64,000 nt of DNA from the NCBI GenBank assembly GCA_045612105.1, contig JAZKYL010000113.1, positions 124,001 through 188,000 on the forward strand, written 5' to 3'. The DNA comes from SVTX01 sp045612105. Its GTDB lineage: Bacteria; Bacillota; Clostridia; Oscillospirales; CAG-272. Position 1 is the stretch's first letter; each line of letters begins with the position of its first letter. The notes beneath the pieces are model-generated. The model was not told the DNA's origin. It searched no databases and saw nothing but the letters and a program-made list of their open reading frames with translations. Both the position numbers and the translations under genes were made by a program. Of this stretch, positions 16,938 to 27,100 are shown piece after piece.

Positions 16938-18659
16938 TTATTTGACAAGCTGTCTCTTGATCTTCTTTGTAGTCGTCTTTTCAAACTCGGTCTTTCTGAT
17001 CTCAACAGCCTTGATCTGCTTGTACGTAGGAAGCTTCTTGTTTGTCGCGTTGATGGCTTTTCTGACTGTTTCCTTGATAGTCTCTTCATCAGCGTCCTTG
17101 GGGAACTTGGTATAATCGGGGTAAACAACCGCCGTGAGAACGATCTCATCACTATCATCGCTCTTGCGTCCGATAACACAGCACTCACTGATAGTCTCAA
17201 TCGTGTCAAGATATTCCTCGATCTCCTCGGGGAATACGTTTTTACCGTTTTCAAGAACGATAACGAACTTAATTCTACCGGTAATGTAAATATATCCGTC
17301 GCAATCAAGGTATCCGATGTCACCGGTACGGAACCAACCATCGTTGGTAAAGGCATCGGCATTTGCATCGGGGTTGTTATAATAACCGATCATTACGTTG
17401 TCACCCTTGACCTGAACCTCGCCCATAGGATATCCCTCGGGAGTTTCCTCACCGTTAGGAGCGATTCTAACGCGACAGCAGGGAACGTTGGGACCTATAG
17501 CTCCAAGCTTTCTTGCATAATAGGGAGTTACCGAAACGAGAGGTGAGCACTCGGTGATACCGAAGCCCTCAAATACAGAGATTCCGAACTCTTCAAAAGC
17601 AACGATAAGGTCGGGATTAAGCTTTGCTCCGCCGCAGATGATATGGTCAAGATTACCGCCAAAAGCATCAAGAACCGACTTGAAAAGGGTTCTTCTCATA
17701 TCGATGCCAACCTTCATCATAGCTCTTGAAGCTTTAAGAGCAGTTTTCAGCATCTTGGCTCTGCCGGTTCTCTCAGCCTCGGACCAGATCCTCTTATACA
17801 TCGTGTTAAGGAACATAGGAACGAGAACCAATCCTGTGGGCTTGAAGAGCTGGAAGTTCTTCATTACGTGACGGAGAGAGTCGTTGATGCAGGTGGTCAT
17901 ACCGTAAGCAAGCTCTGCGAGCAGACACATAAGCTCGTAAGTATGGTGAACGGGAAGAACCGACACAAGAACGTCGTCAGAGGTGAAGCAAACGGTGTCA
18001 ATTGCGGCACTTACTGCGGAAAAAATATTCTTCTGTGAGAGCATTACGCACTTACTGGTGCCTGTAGTACCCGAAGTAAAGAGCATCTCACACATCTCAT
18101 CACGGTTCTTTACCATACCAATGGTATAGCCCTCGTCAAGATTAGCCTGACCGATCTCCAAGAACTCCGCAAAGGGAAGTACCTTGTCGGAGAAGGAAGA
18201 ATCGTAATCAGCACTGATAGGAATAAAGCGCTTGAGTGTGTGGTGTGAGCCGATGGTTGTAACGAATTTTTCGTTAAAGGACTTGGAATAAACAATAGCC
18301 TCTGCCTCAACCATCTCGAGGAACTTTTCGATCTCGGGAAGCGCAAGCTCCTTATCCATGGGAATAATGATAGTACCCGAAGCGAGAGCACCCATATAGG
18401 TACAGATCCACTGGGGGGAGGTGTCTCCAATAACCGCAACTCTCTTGCCAACGAGCCCCAGTTTCTGGAATGCCGCCGCTACCTGATGTACCATAGCGTA
18501 CACCTCTTGATAGTTCATTTCCTTAAGCTTGCCCTGCTCAAAATACTTATAGCAGGTCTTGTCTCCATGTGACTTGATACAATCAAGAAGGTCATTGATA
18601 TCCCAGATATGGGGAAGGTTTCTAATCATTCTTTTTCTGTTGGGTATTTTTGTACTCAT
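16938..18659 (-). CDS. AMP-dependent acyl-CoA synthetase (long-chain fatty-acid-CoA ligase-like)
   Basis: A 573-residue ANL-superfamily adenylating enzyme. Seen: the P-loop-like FTSGTTGTSKCVML, GFGITECSPLVSV, TGDIGYLDCDGYIYITGR and the C-terminal catalytic-Lys region ending KTTTKKIKR. The organisation suits a fatty-acyl-CoA or acyl-ACP ligase. An in-frame extension to 18752 has no good start site; AAAGGAT precedes the ATG at 18659, giving MSTKIPNRKRM. It lies 26 bp behind a MarR-type regulator, which probably controls it and may sense the acyl substrate (inference). Confidence 0.93.
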   Translation of the reverse strand: MSTKIPNRKRMIRNLPHIWDINDLLDCIKSHGDKTCYKYFEQGKLKEMNYQEVYAMVHQVAAAFQKLGLVGKRVAVIGDTSPQWICTYMGALASGTIIIPMDKELALPEIEKFLEMVEAEAIVYSKSFNEKFVTTIGSHHTLKRFIPISADYDSSFSDKVLPFAEFLEIGQANLDEGYTIGMVKNRDEMCEMLFTSGTTGTSKCVMLSQKNIFSAVSAAIDTVCFTSDDVLVSVLPVHHTYELMCLLAELAYGMTTCINDSLRHVMKNFQLFKPTGLVLVPMFLNTMYKRIWSEAERTGRAKMLKTALKASRAMMKVGIDMRRTLFKSVLDAFGGNLDHIICGGAKLNPDLIVAFEEFGISVFEGFGITECSPLVSVTPYYARKLGAIGPNVPCCRVRIAPNGEETPEGYPMGEVQVKGDNVMIGYYNNPDANADAFTNDGWFRTGDIGYLDCDGYIYITGRIKFVIVLENGKNVFPEEIEEYLDTIETISECCVIGRKSDDSDEIVLTAVVYPDYTKFPKDADEETIKETVRKAINATNKKLPTYKQIKAVEIRKTEFEKTTTKKIKRQLVK

Positions 18660-18685
18660 ACTTAAAATATCCTTTCTGCCGTTTA

Positions 18686-19135
18686 TTATTGAACGTCCTT
18701 CGACTTTTTGTTTACCGTTTCGTTGATCGTGAGCATTACTCGCCAAAAGCATTTCATCTCATACTCACTAATCTTGCCGCTGACATCGGAAAAATACTTT
18801 TCGATCAAGGCTTTGGTTTCCTTTATTACTTCCTTGCCTTTTTCGGTAAGAATGTATTTGTTTCTGTATTTTCGTCCGTCATTGAATTTCTGATTGGTCT
18901 GGATAAAACCGCCCTTTATCAGGTCTGCGGTGGTTCGGGAAACAAATGCTTTATCAACACCACAATCCTTTGAAATTTCAGTAGGGGTAAGACCGTCCGC
19001 CGATAGATCTATATGCATCATACAGTCAAAATGCGAGGAGCGTATTCCAAACTCTGAAATCTTGATATTCTTAACCTTGTTGATACATTTATTGATGTTA
19101 TCGAGGGAAACTGCAAGTACAGAAAAATTCTCCAT
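18686..19135 (-). CDS. MarR family transcriptional regulator
   Basis: A 149-residue winged-helix regulator. Seen: the recognition-helix region LTPTEISKDCGVDKAFVSRTTADLI, a wing with KYRNKYILTEKGKE and flanking dimerisation helices. It is first in an operon with the acyl-CoA ligase and fires from a near-consensus promoter at 19193-19221 whose -10 region is embedded in AT-rich palindromic sequence that could be its own operator (inference). Ligand unknown. Confidence 0.92.
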   Translation of the reverse strand: MENFSVLAVSLDNINKCINKVKNIKISEFGIRSSHFDCMMHIDLSADGLTPTEISKDCGVDKAFVSRTTADLIKGGFIQTNQKFNDGRKYRNKYILTEKGKEVIKETKALIEKYFSDVSGKISEYEMKCFWRVMLTINETVNKKSKDVQ

Positions 19136-19192
19136 AGATAAACCTGAACCATCCTTTCAAGTATCGTTGGCACATAAATATGCATTATATAT

Positions 19193-19221
19193 AGTATACA
19201 GTAAATTGCAGACTTTGTCAA
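19193..19221 (-). promoter_or_regulatory. Sigma-A promoter of the MarR/ligase operon
   Basis: On the minus strand TTGACA, 17-bp spacer, TATACT. The flanking TATA-rich inverted repeats are a candidate MarR operator. Confidence 0.8.
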
Positions 19222-19284
19222 CAAATCAACTTCTCTTTAACAGTTTATTTACAACTATTAATTATATAATTATTTTGCAGATTC

Positions 19285-19313
19285 TTGACAAACGGTGTTG
19301 AATGTGGTATATT
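19285..19313 (+). promoter_or_regulatory. Sigma-A promoter of the GH109-like gene
   Basis: TTGACA, 17-bp spacer, TATATT, 43 bp ahead of the ATG at 19357 and its GGAGGT site. Divergent from the MarR promoter. Confidence 0.8.
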
Positions 19314-19356
19314 TTTCATTGTAAAGAAAAGATTTTCAATTAACGGAGGTAACGTT

Positions 19357-20544
19357 ATGGAAAAAGTAAGAACAGCCGTTATCGGTCTTGGACAGAGAGG
19401 AAGCTCGCTTATCAGTCATCTGTTTTTAGGTATGAACAACTGCGAGATAGTCGCCGTTTGCGATCTCTATCAAGACAGAGTCGACGCTATGGTCGAAAAG
19501 GTCAAGAAAGAAAAGGGAACTGAAATCTTCGGAACCACTGATTATAAAGAAATAATCGCTAATAAGGATAAAATTGATGCCGTTTTGGTTATGACGAGCT
19601 GGGAAAGTCACGTCAAGATCGCTTGCGAGACTATGGAGGCTGGAATTCCCACGGGTCTTGAGGTCGGCGGTGCGTACGATATTGAAGAATGCTTTGATCT
19701 GGTAAAAACGCAGGTAAGAACCAAGACTCCCTTTATGTTCCTTGAAAACTGCTGCTACGGCAGATTTGAGATGATGGCGATGAACATAGTCAAGCAGGGA
19801 CTTTTCGGAGAGATAGTTCACTGTGAGGGCGGTTATCAGCACGATCTTCGCACAGAGATACTTCGCGGTGAGGAGATCCGCCATTACAGACTCGAAAACT
19901 ACATCAAGAGAAACTGTGAGAACTATCCCACACACGAGTTAGGTCCCATAGCGCAGATACTTAATATCAACCGCGGCAACCGTATGCTTTATCTGACATC
20001 GATGTCCTCAAAGTCGGTGGGTCTCAACGATTACGCAAGACTTCATCCCGATACCATTCAGGATAAATTCCAGACGCAAAAATTCAACCAGGGCGACGTT
20101 GTTACCACCAACATTAAGTGCGCAGGCGGCGAGACTATCACTCTTATTCTCGACACCTGCTGCGGCCGTCCCTACAGCCGTAATTTCACCATTCACGGTA
20201 CAAGAGGACTTTACCGCGAGGACGGCAACTACGTCTATCTCGACTCGGATTTCGATGAATCTACCCATTGGCATTGGGAAAAGCATTACAAGAATGCCCA
20301 CGAATACACCGCAAAGTACGAGCATCCCGTATGGCAGAAGTTCCTTGCGGACGGCGTGCGCGGAGGGCATGGCGGTATGGACTATCTTGTTTATAACGAG
20401 TTTTTCAACTACGTAATTAACGGTGGAGAGTCACCTATCGACGTCTACGACGCGGCGGCTTGGATGTGCATAACTCCTCTCTCGGAAATTTCTATAAGAG
20501 AGGGCAGCAAACCTGTAGAAATACCCGATTTCACAACTATTAAA
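19357..20544 (+). CDS. Gfo/Idh/MocA family protein resembling GH109 alpha-N-acetylgalactosaminidase
   Basis: A 395-residue protein with the Rossmann start TAVIGLGQRGSSLI. Unlike ordinary Gfo/Idh/MocA dehydrogenases it lacks the EKP motif (EVGGAYDIEE stands there) and has LENCCYGRFEMMAMN, GLFGEIVHCEGGYQHDLR, PTHELGPIAQILNINRG and GGHGGMDYLVY, the pattern I associate with the NAD-using GH109 glycosidases. No signal peptide, so a cytoplasmic glycosidase on a small imported substrate is inferred. An upstream in-frame start is discarded because GGAGGT at 19345-19350 fits the ATG at 19357. Its stop (TGA, 20545-20547) overlaps a possible ATG of the next frame. Confidence 0.85.
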
Positions 20545-20564
20545 TGATCGATTTGGAGAATTTT

Positions 20565-21347
20565 ATGGAAAACATACTCAATAAAAAAGGCTTTATCTGC
20601 GATATGGACGGCGTTATCTATCACGGAAGCAAAATTCTCGATGGAGTTGCCGATTTCGTGAATTGGATGATAGAAAACGACAAAAAGTTTGTATTTTTGA
20701 CCAACAGTCCCGAGAGAACACCTCACGAGCTGAGCATGAAGCTTGAGAGAATGGGACTTTCGGTATCAGCCAACCATTTTTATACCAGTGCTATGGCGAC
20801 GGCGGAATTTTTGCACTCCCAGGCACCCGGATGCACCGCGTACGTTATCGGCGAGGCGGCACTCTCCAAGGCACTTTACGACCATAAGATATATATGAAC
20901 GACGTTGATCCCGATTACGTTGTCATCGGTGAGACAAGAACTTACTCTTTTGAGAAGATAGAGAAGGCGATCGCCCTTATAAATAAAGGTGCAAAGCTGA
21001 TCGGTGCAAATCCCGACCCCATCGGTGTAACCACAAACGGAATCATGCCCGCAACAGGCTCTCTCGTCGCTCCCATTGAGATCGCAACCGGCAAAAAGGC
21101 ATATTTTGTCGGCAAGCCTAATCCTCTTATGCTTCGTCACGGTCTACGCATCCTCGGTTGCCACAGTGCCGACATAGCTTTCATCGGCGACAGAATGGAT
21201 ACCGACATTATCGCGGGAATTGAGTCCAACGTTGATACTGTCCTCGTTCTCTCGGGCGTTACCAAGAGGGAAGATATCGATAAGTTCCCCTACCGCCCCA
21301 AGTACGTATTGAACGGTGTGGGAGATATCGTTAAAAGCGTGAAATAA
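20565..21347 (+). CDS. HAD-IIA family (NagD-like) sugar phosphatase
   Basis: A 260-residue HAD hydrolase. Seen: CDMDGVIYHG nucleophile motif near residue 13, FLTNSPERTPHEL motif II, VGKPNPLMLRHGL with the conserved Lys and IGDRMDTDI metal site. The C2-type cap between motifs places it with NagD/AraL phosphatases acting on sugar phosphates or nucleotides. An ATG at 20544 overlaps the upstream stop, but GGAG at 20555-20558 fits the ATG at 20565. It is coupled to the GH109-like gene, so it might dephosphorylate a product of that route (inference). Confidence 0.92.
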   Translation: MENILNKKGFICDMDGVIYHGSKILDGVADFVNWMIENDKKFVFLTNSPERTPHELSMKLERMGLSVSANHFYTSAMATAEFLHSQAPGCTAYVIGEAALSKALYDHKIYMNDVDPDYVVIGETRTYSFEKIEKAIALINKGAKLIGANPDPIGVTTNGIMPATGSLVAPIEIATGKKAYFVGKPNPLMLRHGLRILGCHSADIAFIGDRMDTDIIAGIESNVDTVLVLSGVTKREDIDKFPYRPKYVLNGVGDIVKSVK

Positions 21348-21355
21348 TAATGAAT

Positions 21356-21400
21356 ACGGATACTCAAGGACTTTCCGAGAGTATCCGTTTTAATTATTTC
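21356..21400 (+). terminator. Rho-independent terminator
   Basis: ACGGATACTC pairs with GAGTATCCGT around AAGGACTTTCC, followed by TTTAATTATTT. It separates the convergent NagD-like and rqcH genes. Confidence 0.85.
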
Positions 21401-23163
21401 TTCCTCATCCTCTTGATCTTTTCCTCGTCGGGGGTGACCGTTGCCGACCAATTATTATGATAGATCACAAATCCAGGCTTTGCGCTCGGAACCTTTTTGA
21501 CACCGCGAGCGAAAAGGTAGTCGACCTCAACGCTTGAAGTACTCTTTGCCTTGGAATAATATGCCGCGATCTCGCAAGCGTCGGTAAAATCCTCGGCGGG
21601 GGGCTCTTCACCGTTTGTGATAAGCAGAACGTGAGATCCTGCCATATTCTTTGCGTGGAACCAGTAATCGTGACGCTCGGCTAATTTGTGTGTAATGTAC
21701 TCGTTCTGATAGTTGTTCTTGCCGCAAAGCACACGGTAGCCGTTGGTAGTCACAAATTCGGCTATAACAGGAGCAGGTTGCTTCTTAGAGGCGGCATAAC
21801 CCTTCATTTTTGAAGCGTATCCGCTTCTGTAAAGCTCGTCGCGTATCTCGGTAAGGTCGGCGGTTGTTTCGGCCTTGGTAAGCGCGTCAAATACCGAATA
21901 GATATATTCAAGCTCGGCGCGTGCTATCTCAAGCTGCTTGGCAAGCTCGACCTTTGCGGTCTTGCTCTTGTTGTATAGCTTATAGTATCTCTGCGCGTTG
22001 GCGGCAGGGGAGAGACGCTCGTCAAGCTCAATAACGGTGGTGTCGAAATCCTGCTTTTCTTCGTTCCAGCTCTCGTAATCGATAACCTCCACCGACTTGT
22101 CGCCGCGCTTCAGCTTATAAAGATTTGCCGTGATCAGATCACCGTAAGCCTTATATTTTTCGCCTTTTTCGCAATCGGCAAGCTCACTCTCCTGCGCCTC
22201 TATCTTCTTGGTAAGTCTCGTTTCGGCATTAGTAAGCAAACGGAGAATATCAGCAGCCCTCTGTTTGACTCTGATCTCTCTGTCTCGGCTTGCGAAATAG
22301 ATATCCAGGGCATCGGAAGGACTTTCAAAGCTCTTATATTCAAAATTTTGTCCGTAATATCCAAGTCGGATAAAGGAATACTCTATCGGAGTACCGTTTT
22401 CAAGAATGACAGTAGGTTCAAATGCGCCGTTTGCCATATCCTCAAAGACCTTGGTAATTTCATAGTAAAGCTTATCGCATTTCACTTCAAAAAGTGCCGC
22501 GTCGAATCTTCCGCAAGCTCTTGCGACAATCTCACGCGCTACGCTTGTGGCGATTCCGAGATAGGTTGAGGTTATGAACTTATCCGCGCTCTTTTCCTGC
22601 GGAAATTCATCAAAATGGGCAGAGAATTGCTCATAATCGGTCTTGTTTGGGTCAAGCTTATCCTGGGCGGGGGGAAGCTCATAGGTCATACCCGGTAAAA
22701 CCTGACGGAGACTGCTGGTGGTAAAATCCACGGTTTTGAGTGAGGCTATAACCTTCATTTTTTCGTCGCAGAAGATAAGATTTGAATATTTGCCCATAAC
22801 CTCGGCAACGAGATATTTCTTGCACTCAAATCCCATTTCGTCGCGTGTATCAAAGGTCAATTTTACGACTCTTTCAAATCCCGCCTGCTCGATATCGGAG
22901 AGACAAGCTCCCGTCAGATGCTTGCGGAGAAGCATGCAGAACATCGGCGCCTGCATCGGGTTCTCTCTAGGTACCGCCGTAAAGCCTATTCTCGGACAGT
23001 TTGACCCCGCATTGATAAGCAGACGCTTGCCACCCGCAAGGGTTCTCATCTGCAAGATTATCTCGTCTCGCTCGGGTTGATATATTTTTTCGATTCTGCC
23101 GCCCTGTGCCACACCTTTAAGCTCGTGTATGACACACCTGAGCATACCTGCGTCAAATGCCAT
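21394..23163 (-). CDS. rqcH: Rqc2 homolog RqcH (NFACT protein)
   Basis: A 589-residue NFACT-family protein. Seen: an N-terminal NFACT-N domain (MAFDAGMLRCVIHELKG, QAPMFCMLLRKHLTGA), a central coiled-coil (about 285-430) and the NFACT-R domain with ITHKLAERHDYWFHAKNMAGSHV. RqcH recruits tRNA-Ala to stalled large ribosomal subunits and adds C-terminal alanine tails that mark incomplete proteins for degradation; older annotations call it a fibronectin-binding protein. Length is typical. It fires from a promoter that overlaps the divergent coaW promoter. Confidence 0.95.
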   Translation of the reverse strand: MAFDAGMLRCVIHELKGVAQGGRIEKIYQPERDEIILQMRTLAGGKRLLINAGSNCPRIGFTAVPRENPMQAPMFCMLLRKHLTGACLSDIEQAGFERVVKLTFDTRDEMGFECKKYLVAEVMGKYSNLIFCDEKMKVIASLKTVDFTTSSLRQVLPGMTYELPPAQDKLDPNKTDYEQFSAHFDEFPQEKSADKFITSTYLGIATSVAREIVARACGRFDAALFEVKCDKLYYEITKVFEDMANGAFEPTVILENGTPIEYSFIRLGYYGQNFEYKSFESPSDALDIYFASRDREIRVKQRAADILRLLTNAETRLTKKIEAQESELADCEKGEKYKAYGDLITANLYKLKRGDKSVEVIDYESWNEEKQDFDTTVIELDERLSPAANAQRYYKLYNKSKTAKVELAKQLEIARAELEYIYSVFDALTKAETTADLTEIRDELYRSGYASKMKGYAASKKQPAPVIAEFVTTNGYRVLCGKNNYQNEYITHKLAERHDYWFHAKNMAGSHVLLITNGEEPPAEDFTDACEIAAYYSKAKSTSSVEVDYLFARGVKKVPSAKPGFVIYHNNWSATVTPDEEKIKRMRKK

Positions 23164-23204
23164 TTTTTAATATAACCTCGTAAAATTACAAATTGTTAAA
23201 TAAT

Positions 23205-23233
23205 ATTATAACACGCTCTTGCTTTTTTTGCAA
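23205..23233 (-). promoter_or_regulatory. Sigma-A promoter of rqcH
   Basis: On the minus strand TTGCAA, 17-bp spacer, TATAAT, 42 bp ahead of the rqcH start. It overlaps the rightward promoter at 23219-23247. Confidence 0.75.
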
Positions 23234-23247
23234 GATAGTGTTATAAT
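23219..23247 (+). promoter_or_regulatory. Sigma-A promoter of coaW
   Basis: TTGCTT, 17-bp spacer, TATAAT. Its -35 box lies inside the spacer of the leftward rqcH promoter, so the two promoters should compete for polymerase. Confidence 0.75.
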
Positions 23248-23310
23248 AAATTTATAAAATAATGAAAACTACCCTAAAAGTGGAGTTTTTTCCACGGAAA
23301 GGCAGAAATA

Positions 23311-24171
23311 ATGACTAATTCTACGAAAAAGACTCAAAACGTAATAGGAATAGACGTCGGCGGCAGCACTACCAAGATCGTTGGATTCAAAATGGGAGAG
23401 AGTGGCGAAAATACGCTCATATCGCCCTTTCTCGTTCGCGCAACCGACCCCTTGACCTCAATATACGGCGCGTTCGGTAAATTCACTGCCGAAAATAACC
23501 TTTCTCTTGAAGATATTGACCGAATCATGGTAACGGGAGTGGGTGCTACACATATGCAGAAACCCATTTACTCTCTGAATTGCCACACCGTCCCCGAGTT
23601 TTCGGCGGCGGCTCTCGGCGGCCTCTATTTGTCGGGACTTGACGAGGCAATTATCGTCAGCATGGGCACCGGTACGGCTCTTATCCATGCCAAAAAAGAG
23701 GGAAATAAGACCAAGATCAATTACCTTGGCGGTACAGGCGTGGGCGGCGGTACGCTCCTCGGCCTTACCAAGAAAATGACGGGAATCGACACCATCGAGC
23801 ATATCGAAGAAATATGTAAGGACGGCGACCTTCATAACGTCAATTTGCTGGTTGGAGACATCTCCAAAAACGCGAAATTCACGGGCGTTAACGAAAACCT
23901 TACAGCATCCAACTTCGGCAAGGTCTCGGATATGGCGACCAACAGTGATATTGCTCTCGGAGTTGCAAATATGGTTGCCGAAACTATCGCTATGATGTCG
24001 GTGTTTACCGCGAGAGGTCACGGAATCAAAAACGTCGTGCTTATCGGAAACCTCACAACTATCAAACCCGTCCGCGACGTCTTCGCAGACCTTGACTCCT
24101 TCGGTATCAACTTTATCATACCCGAAAACGCAAGCTTCGGTACAGTTGTCGGCGCGGCACTGTATGGATAA
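23311..24171 (+). CDS. coaW: Type II pantothenate kinase
   Basis: A 286-residue ASKHA-fold kinase performing the first step of coenzyme A synthesis, ATP-dependent phosphorylation of pantothenate. Seen: the phosphate-1 motif GIDVGGSTTKIVGF, VTGVGATHM, SMGTGTALIH and GGTGVGGGTLLGL. This matches the type II (PanK-II) enzymes. The 15-bp gap to the giant lipoprotein gene, which has its own AAGGAG site, suggests read-through from this promoter. Confidence 0.92.
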   Translation: MTNSTKKTQNVIGIDVGGSTTKIVGFKMGESGENTLISPFLVRATDPLTSIYGAFGKFTAENNLSLEDIDRIMVTGVGATHMQKPIYSLNCHTVPEFSAAALGGLYLSGLDEAIIVSMGTGTALIHAKKEGNKTKINYLGGTGVGGGTLLGLTKKMTGIDTIEHIEEICKDGDLHNVNLLVGDISKNAKFTGVNENLTASNFGKVSDMATNSDIALGVANMVAETIAMMSVFTARGHGIKNVVLIGNLTTIKPVRDVFADLDSFGINFIIPENASFGTVVGAALYG

Positions 24172-24186
24172 TAAGGAGAAAAGCAT

Positions 24187-27100
24187 ATGAAAACATCAGT
24201 TGTTTCAAAATTAGCGTTTATATTGGCACTCATACTTTGTGTGTCAAGCCTTCAGGCGTGTGATTTGACTTCTTTGGTTGAAGGTACAGAAAACAATAGC
24301 GACGAAACCTTAGGATCAACTTCTAATATCGAATTTGCAACTAACTCAAACGGTGTTGATTTAACCGAGGAGTCTACCGAGTCATTTGTTGAAGATCAAA
24401 CCGAGACAGAGAATGTTTTTCTCAACGATCTAACATTTTACCTTCTCGGTAACAAAGAGTTATATGAGGTTGGTATAAAAGAAAGAAATAACGGCAAGGA
24501 TAACAGAATCGAAGTGCTGAATATTCCCGCAACGTTTAACGGGAAGCCCGTTGTTCAAATAAAAAACTCAGGATTTAAAAACTTACACAGTCTCACCGAC
24601 GTAACGCTCCCGGAGGGTATTATTAAGATCGGTTCGGAGGCTTTTTCGGGGTGTAAATCGCTGAAAAAGGTAATAATCCCGTCAACCGTTACAAATATAG
24701 ATAAGTCGGCATTTAAGAACTGTACCGATCTTGAAGAAATAAGATACAACGGCACAATCGAGGACTGGAACGGCATTCAATTCGGCAAGGATTGGGATCA
24801 CAAGGTAGAATGTTACATATACTGCACCGACGGAATAATCAATCCTAACAACGAAATAGAAACCTATCCCTCTGAAACCTCCTCTGAGACGTCCGCTGAA
24901 ACGTCCACCGAATTACTTACAAAAGAATCCACGGAGGAAACAACTATCAGCGAGGAAGAGACCTCGGTAATTGGCGAGACGACGACTATAGAAGATCTGA
25001 CAACGGAAGAACTAACAACGGAAGAACTGACAACGGAAGAGCTGACAACAGACGAAAGCGATACTAATGAAGAGTCGACAACCGAGCCCCATACCCATAG
25101 TTTCGGTGATTGGGAAATAATAAAGAATGCAGACTGCACCAACATCGGCGAGCAGAAACGCGCCTGCGCTTGTGGAGAAGTCGAAACTCAGAATATCGAT
25201 CCTGTCGGTCATACAGAAGTAACCGATGATGCTGTTGCGCCCACTTGTACCGAAACAGGACTTACAGAAGGCAAGCACTGCTCGGTTTGTGGCGAGGTTC
25301 TTGTTGAACAAGAGATTGTTGACGCGCTTGGTCATACTGCGGGGGCAAATGCTACTTGTACAACTACACAGAATTGTACAGTTTGCGGTGAAGTATTGAA
25401 TCCCGCGCTTGGACATACAGAAGTAACCGATGAAGCGGTTGCGCCCACTTGTACTGATACGGGTCTTACCGAGGGTAAGCACTGTTCGGTTTGTGGTGAG
25501 GTTCTTGTTGATCAAAAGATCGTTGTCGCGCTTGGTCACACAGCCGGAGCTGATGCGACTTGTACAACAACACAGAATTGTACTGTTTGCGGAGAAGTGT
25601 TGAACCCCGCGCTTGGTCACACCGAAGTAACAGATGAAGCCGTTGCTCCCACTTGTACAGAAACCGGTTTGACAGATGGCAAACATTGTTCGGTTTGTGG
25701 CGAGGTACTTGTTGAACAAGATATCGTTGCCGCGCTTGGTCACACAGCCGGAGCTGATGCTACTTGTACAACAACACAGAATTGTACCGTATGTGGAGAA
25801 GTATTGAATCCTGCGCTGGGTCACACCGAAGTAATCGATAAAGCGGTTGATCCCACTTGTACCGAAACGGGACTTACAGAGGGCAAGCATTGTTCGGTTT
25901 GTAAAGAAATCCTCGTTGCTCAAGAGATTGTTTCGGCACTTGGACACACCGCCGGAGCTGATGCTACTTGTACATCTACACAAAATTGTACCATTTGCGG
26001 TGAAGTATTGAATCCTGTGCTGGGTCATACAGAAGTAACCGATGAAGCGGTTGATCCCACTTGTACAGAAACAGGACTTACAAAAGGCAAGCATTGTTCG
26101 GTTTGTGGCGAGGTACTTGTTGAACAAGATATCGTTGCCGCGCTTGGTCACACAGCCGGAGCTGATGCTACCTGTACAACAACACAGAATTGTACCGTAT
26201 GTGGAGAAGTATTGAACCCCGCGCTTGGACATACTGAAATAACCGATGAAGCGGCTGCGCCCACTTGTACTGAAACAGGTCTTACAGAAGGCAAGCATTG
26301 TTCGGTTTGTGGCGAGGTACTTGTTGAACAAGATATCGTTGCCGCGCTTGGTCACACAGCCGGAGCTGATGCTACTTGTACAACAACACAGAATTGTACC
26401 GTATGTGGAGAAGTATTGAACCCCGCGCTTGGACATACTGAAATAACCGATGAAGCGGCTGCGCCCACTTGTACTGAAACAGGTCTTACAGAAGGCAAAC
26501 ATTGTTCGGTTTGTGGTGAAGTTCTTGTTGAACAAAAGATCGTTGCAGCGTTTGGACATACTCCGGGAGCTAATGCTACTTGCACAACTACACAAAATTG
26601 TACTGTTTGCGGTGAAATATTGAATCCCGCGCTTGGTCATACCGAAGTAACGGATGAAGCCGTTGCTCCTACTTGTACAGAAACTGGTTTGACAGATGGC
26701 AAACATTGTTCGGTTTGTGGCGAAACACTCGTTGCTCAGCAAATTATCGATGCGCTTGGACATACTGCGGGGGCAGAGGCTACTTGTACAACTACGCAGA
26801 ATTGTACCGTCTGCGGTGAGGTTTTGAATCCCGCGCTTGGACATAGTGAGGTTATTGATGTTGCGGTGGCTTCTACTTGTACCAAGACCGGACTTACTGA
26901 GGGTAAGCATTGTTCGGTTTGTGGCGAAGTTCTTGTTGCGCAAGAAACTATCAACGCTCTTGGGCATATTGAAGTATCGCACGAATCAAAAGAACCTACT
27001 TGCACAGAGATCGGTTGGGATTCTTATGTGACCTGCGATAGGGAAGAGTGCGAATATTCAACCTATCTCGAAAAACCTGCTCTTGGACATAATTATGTAG

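Noticed and set aside
25012..26982. 656-codon open frame on the minus strand
   Set aside because: It is the antisense of the tandem repeats; periodic sequence avoids stops by design, and there is no start signal or recognisable domain.
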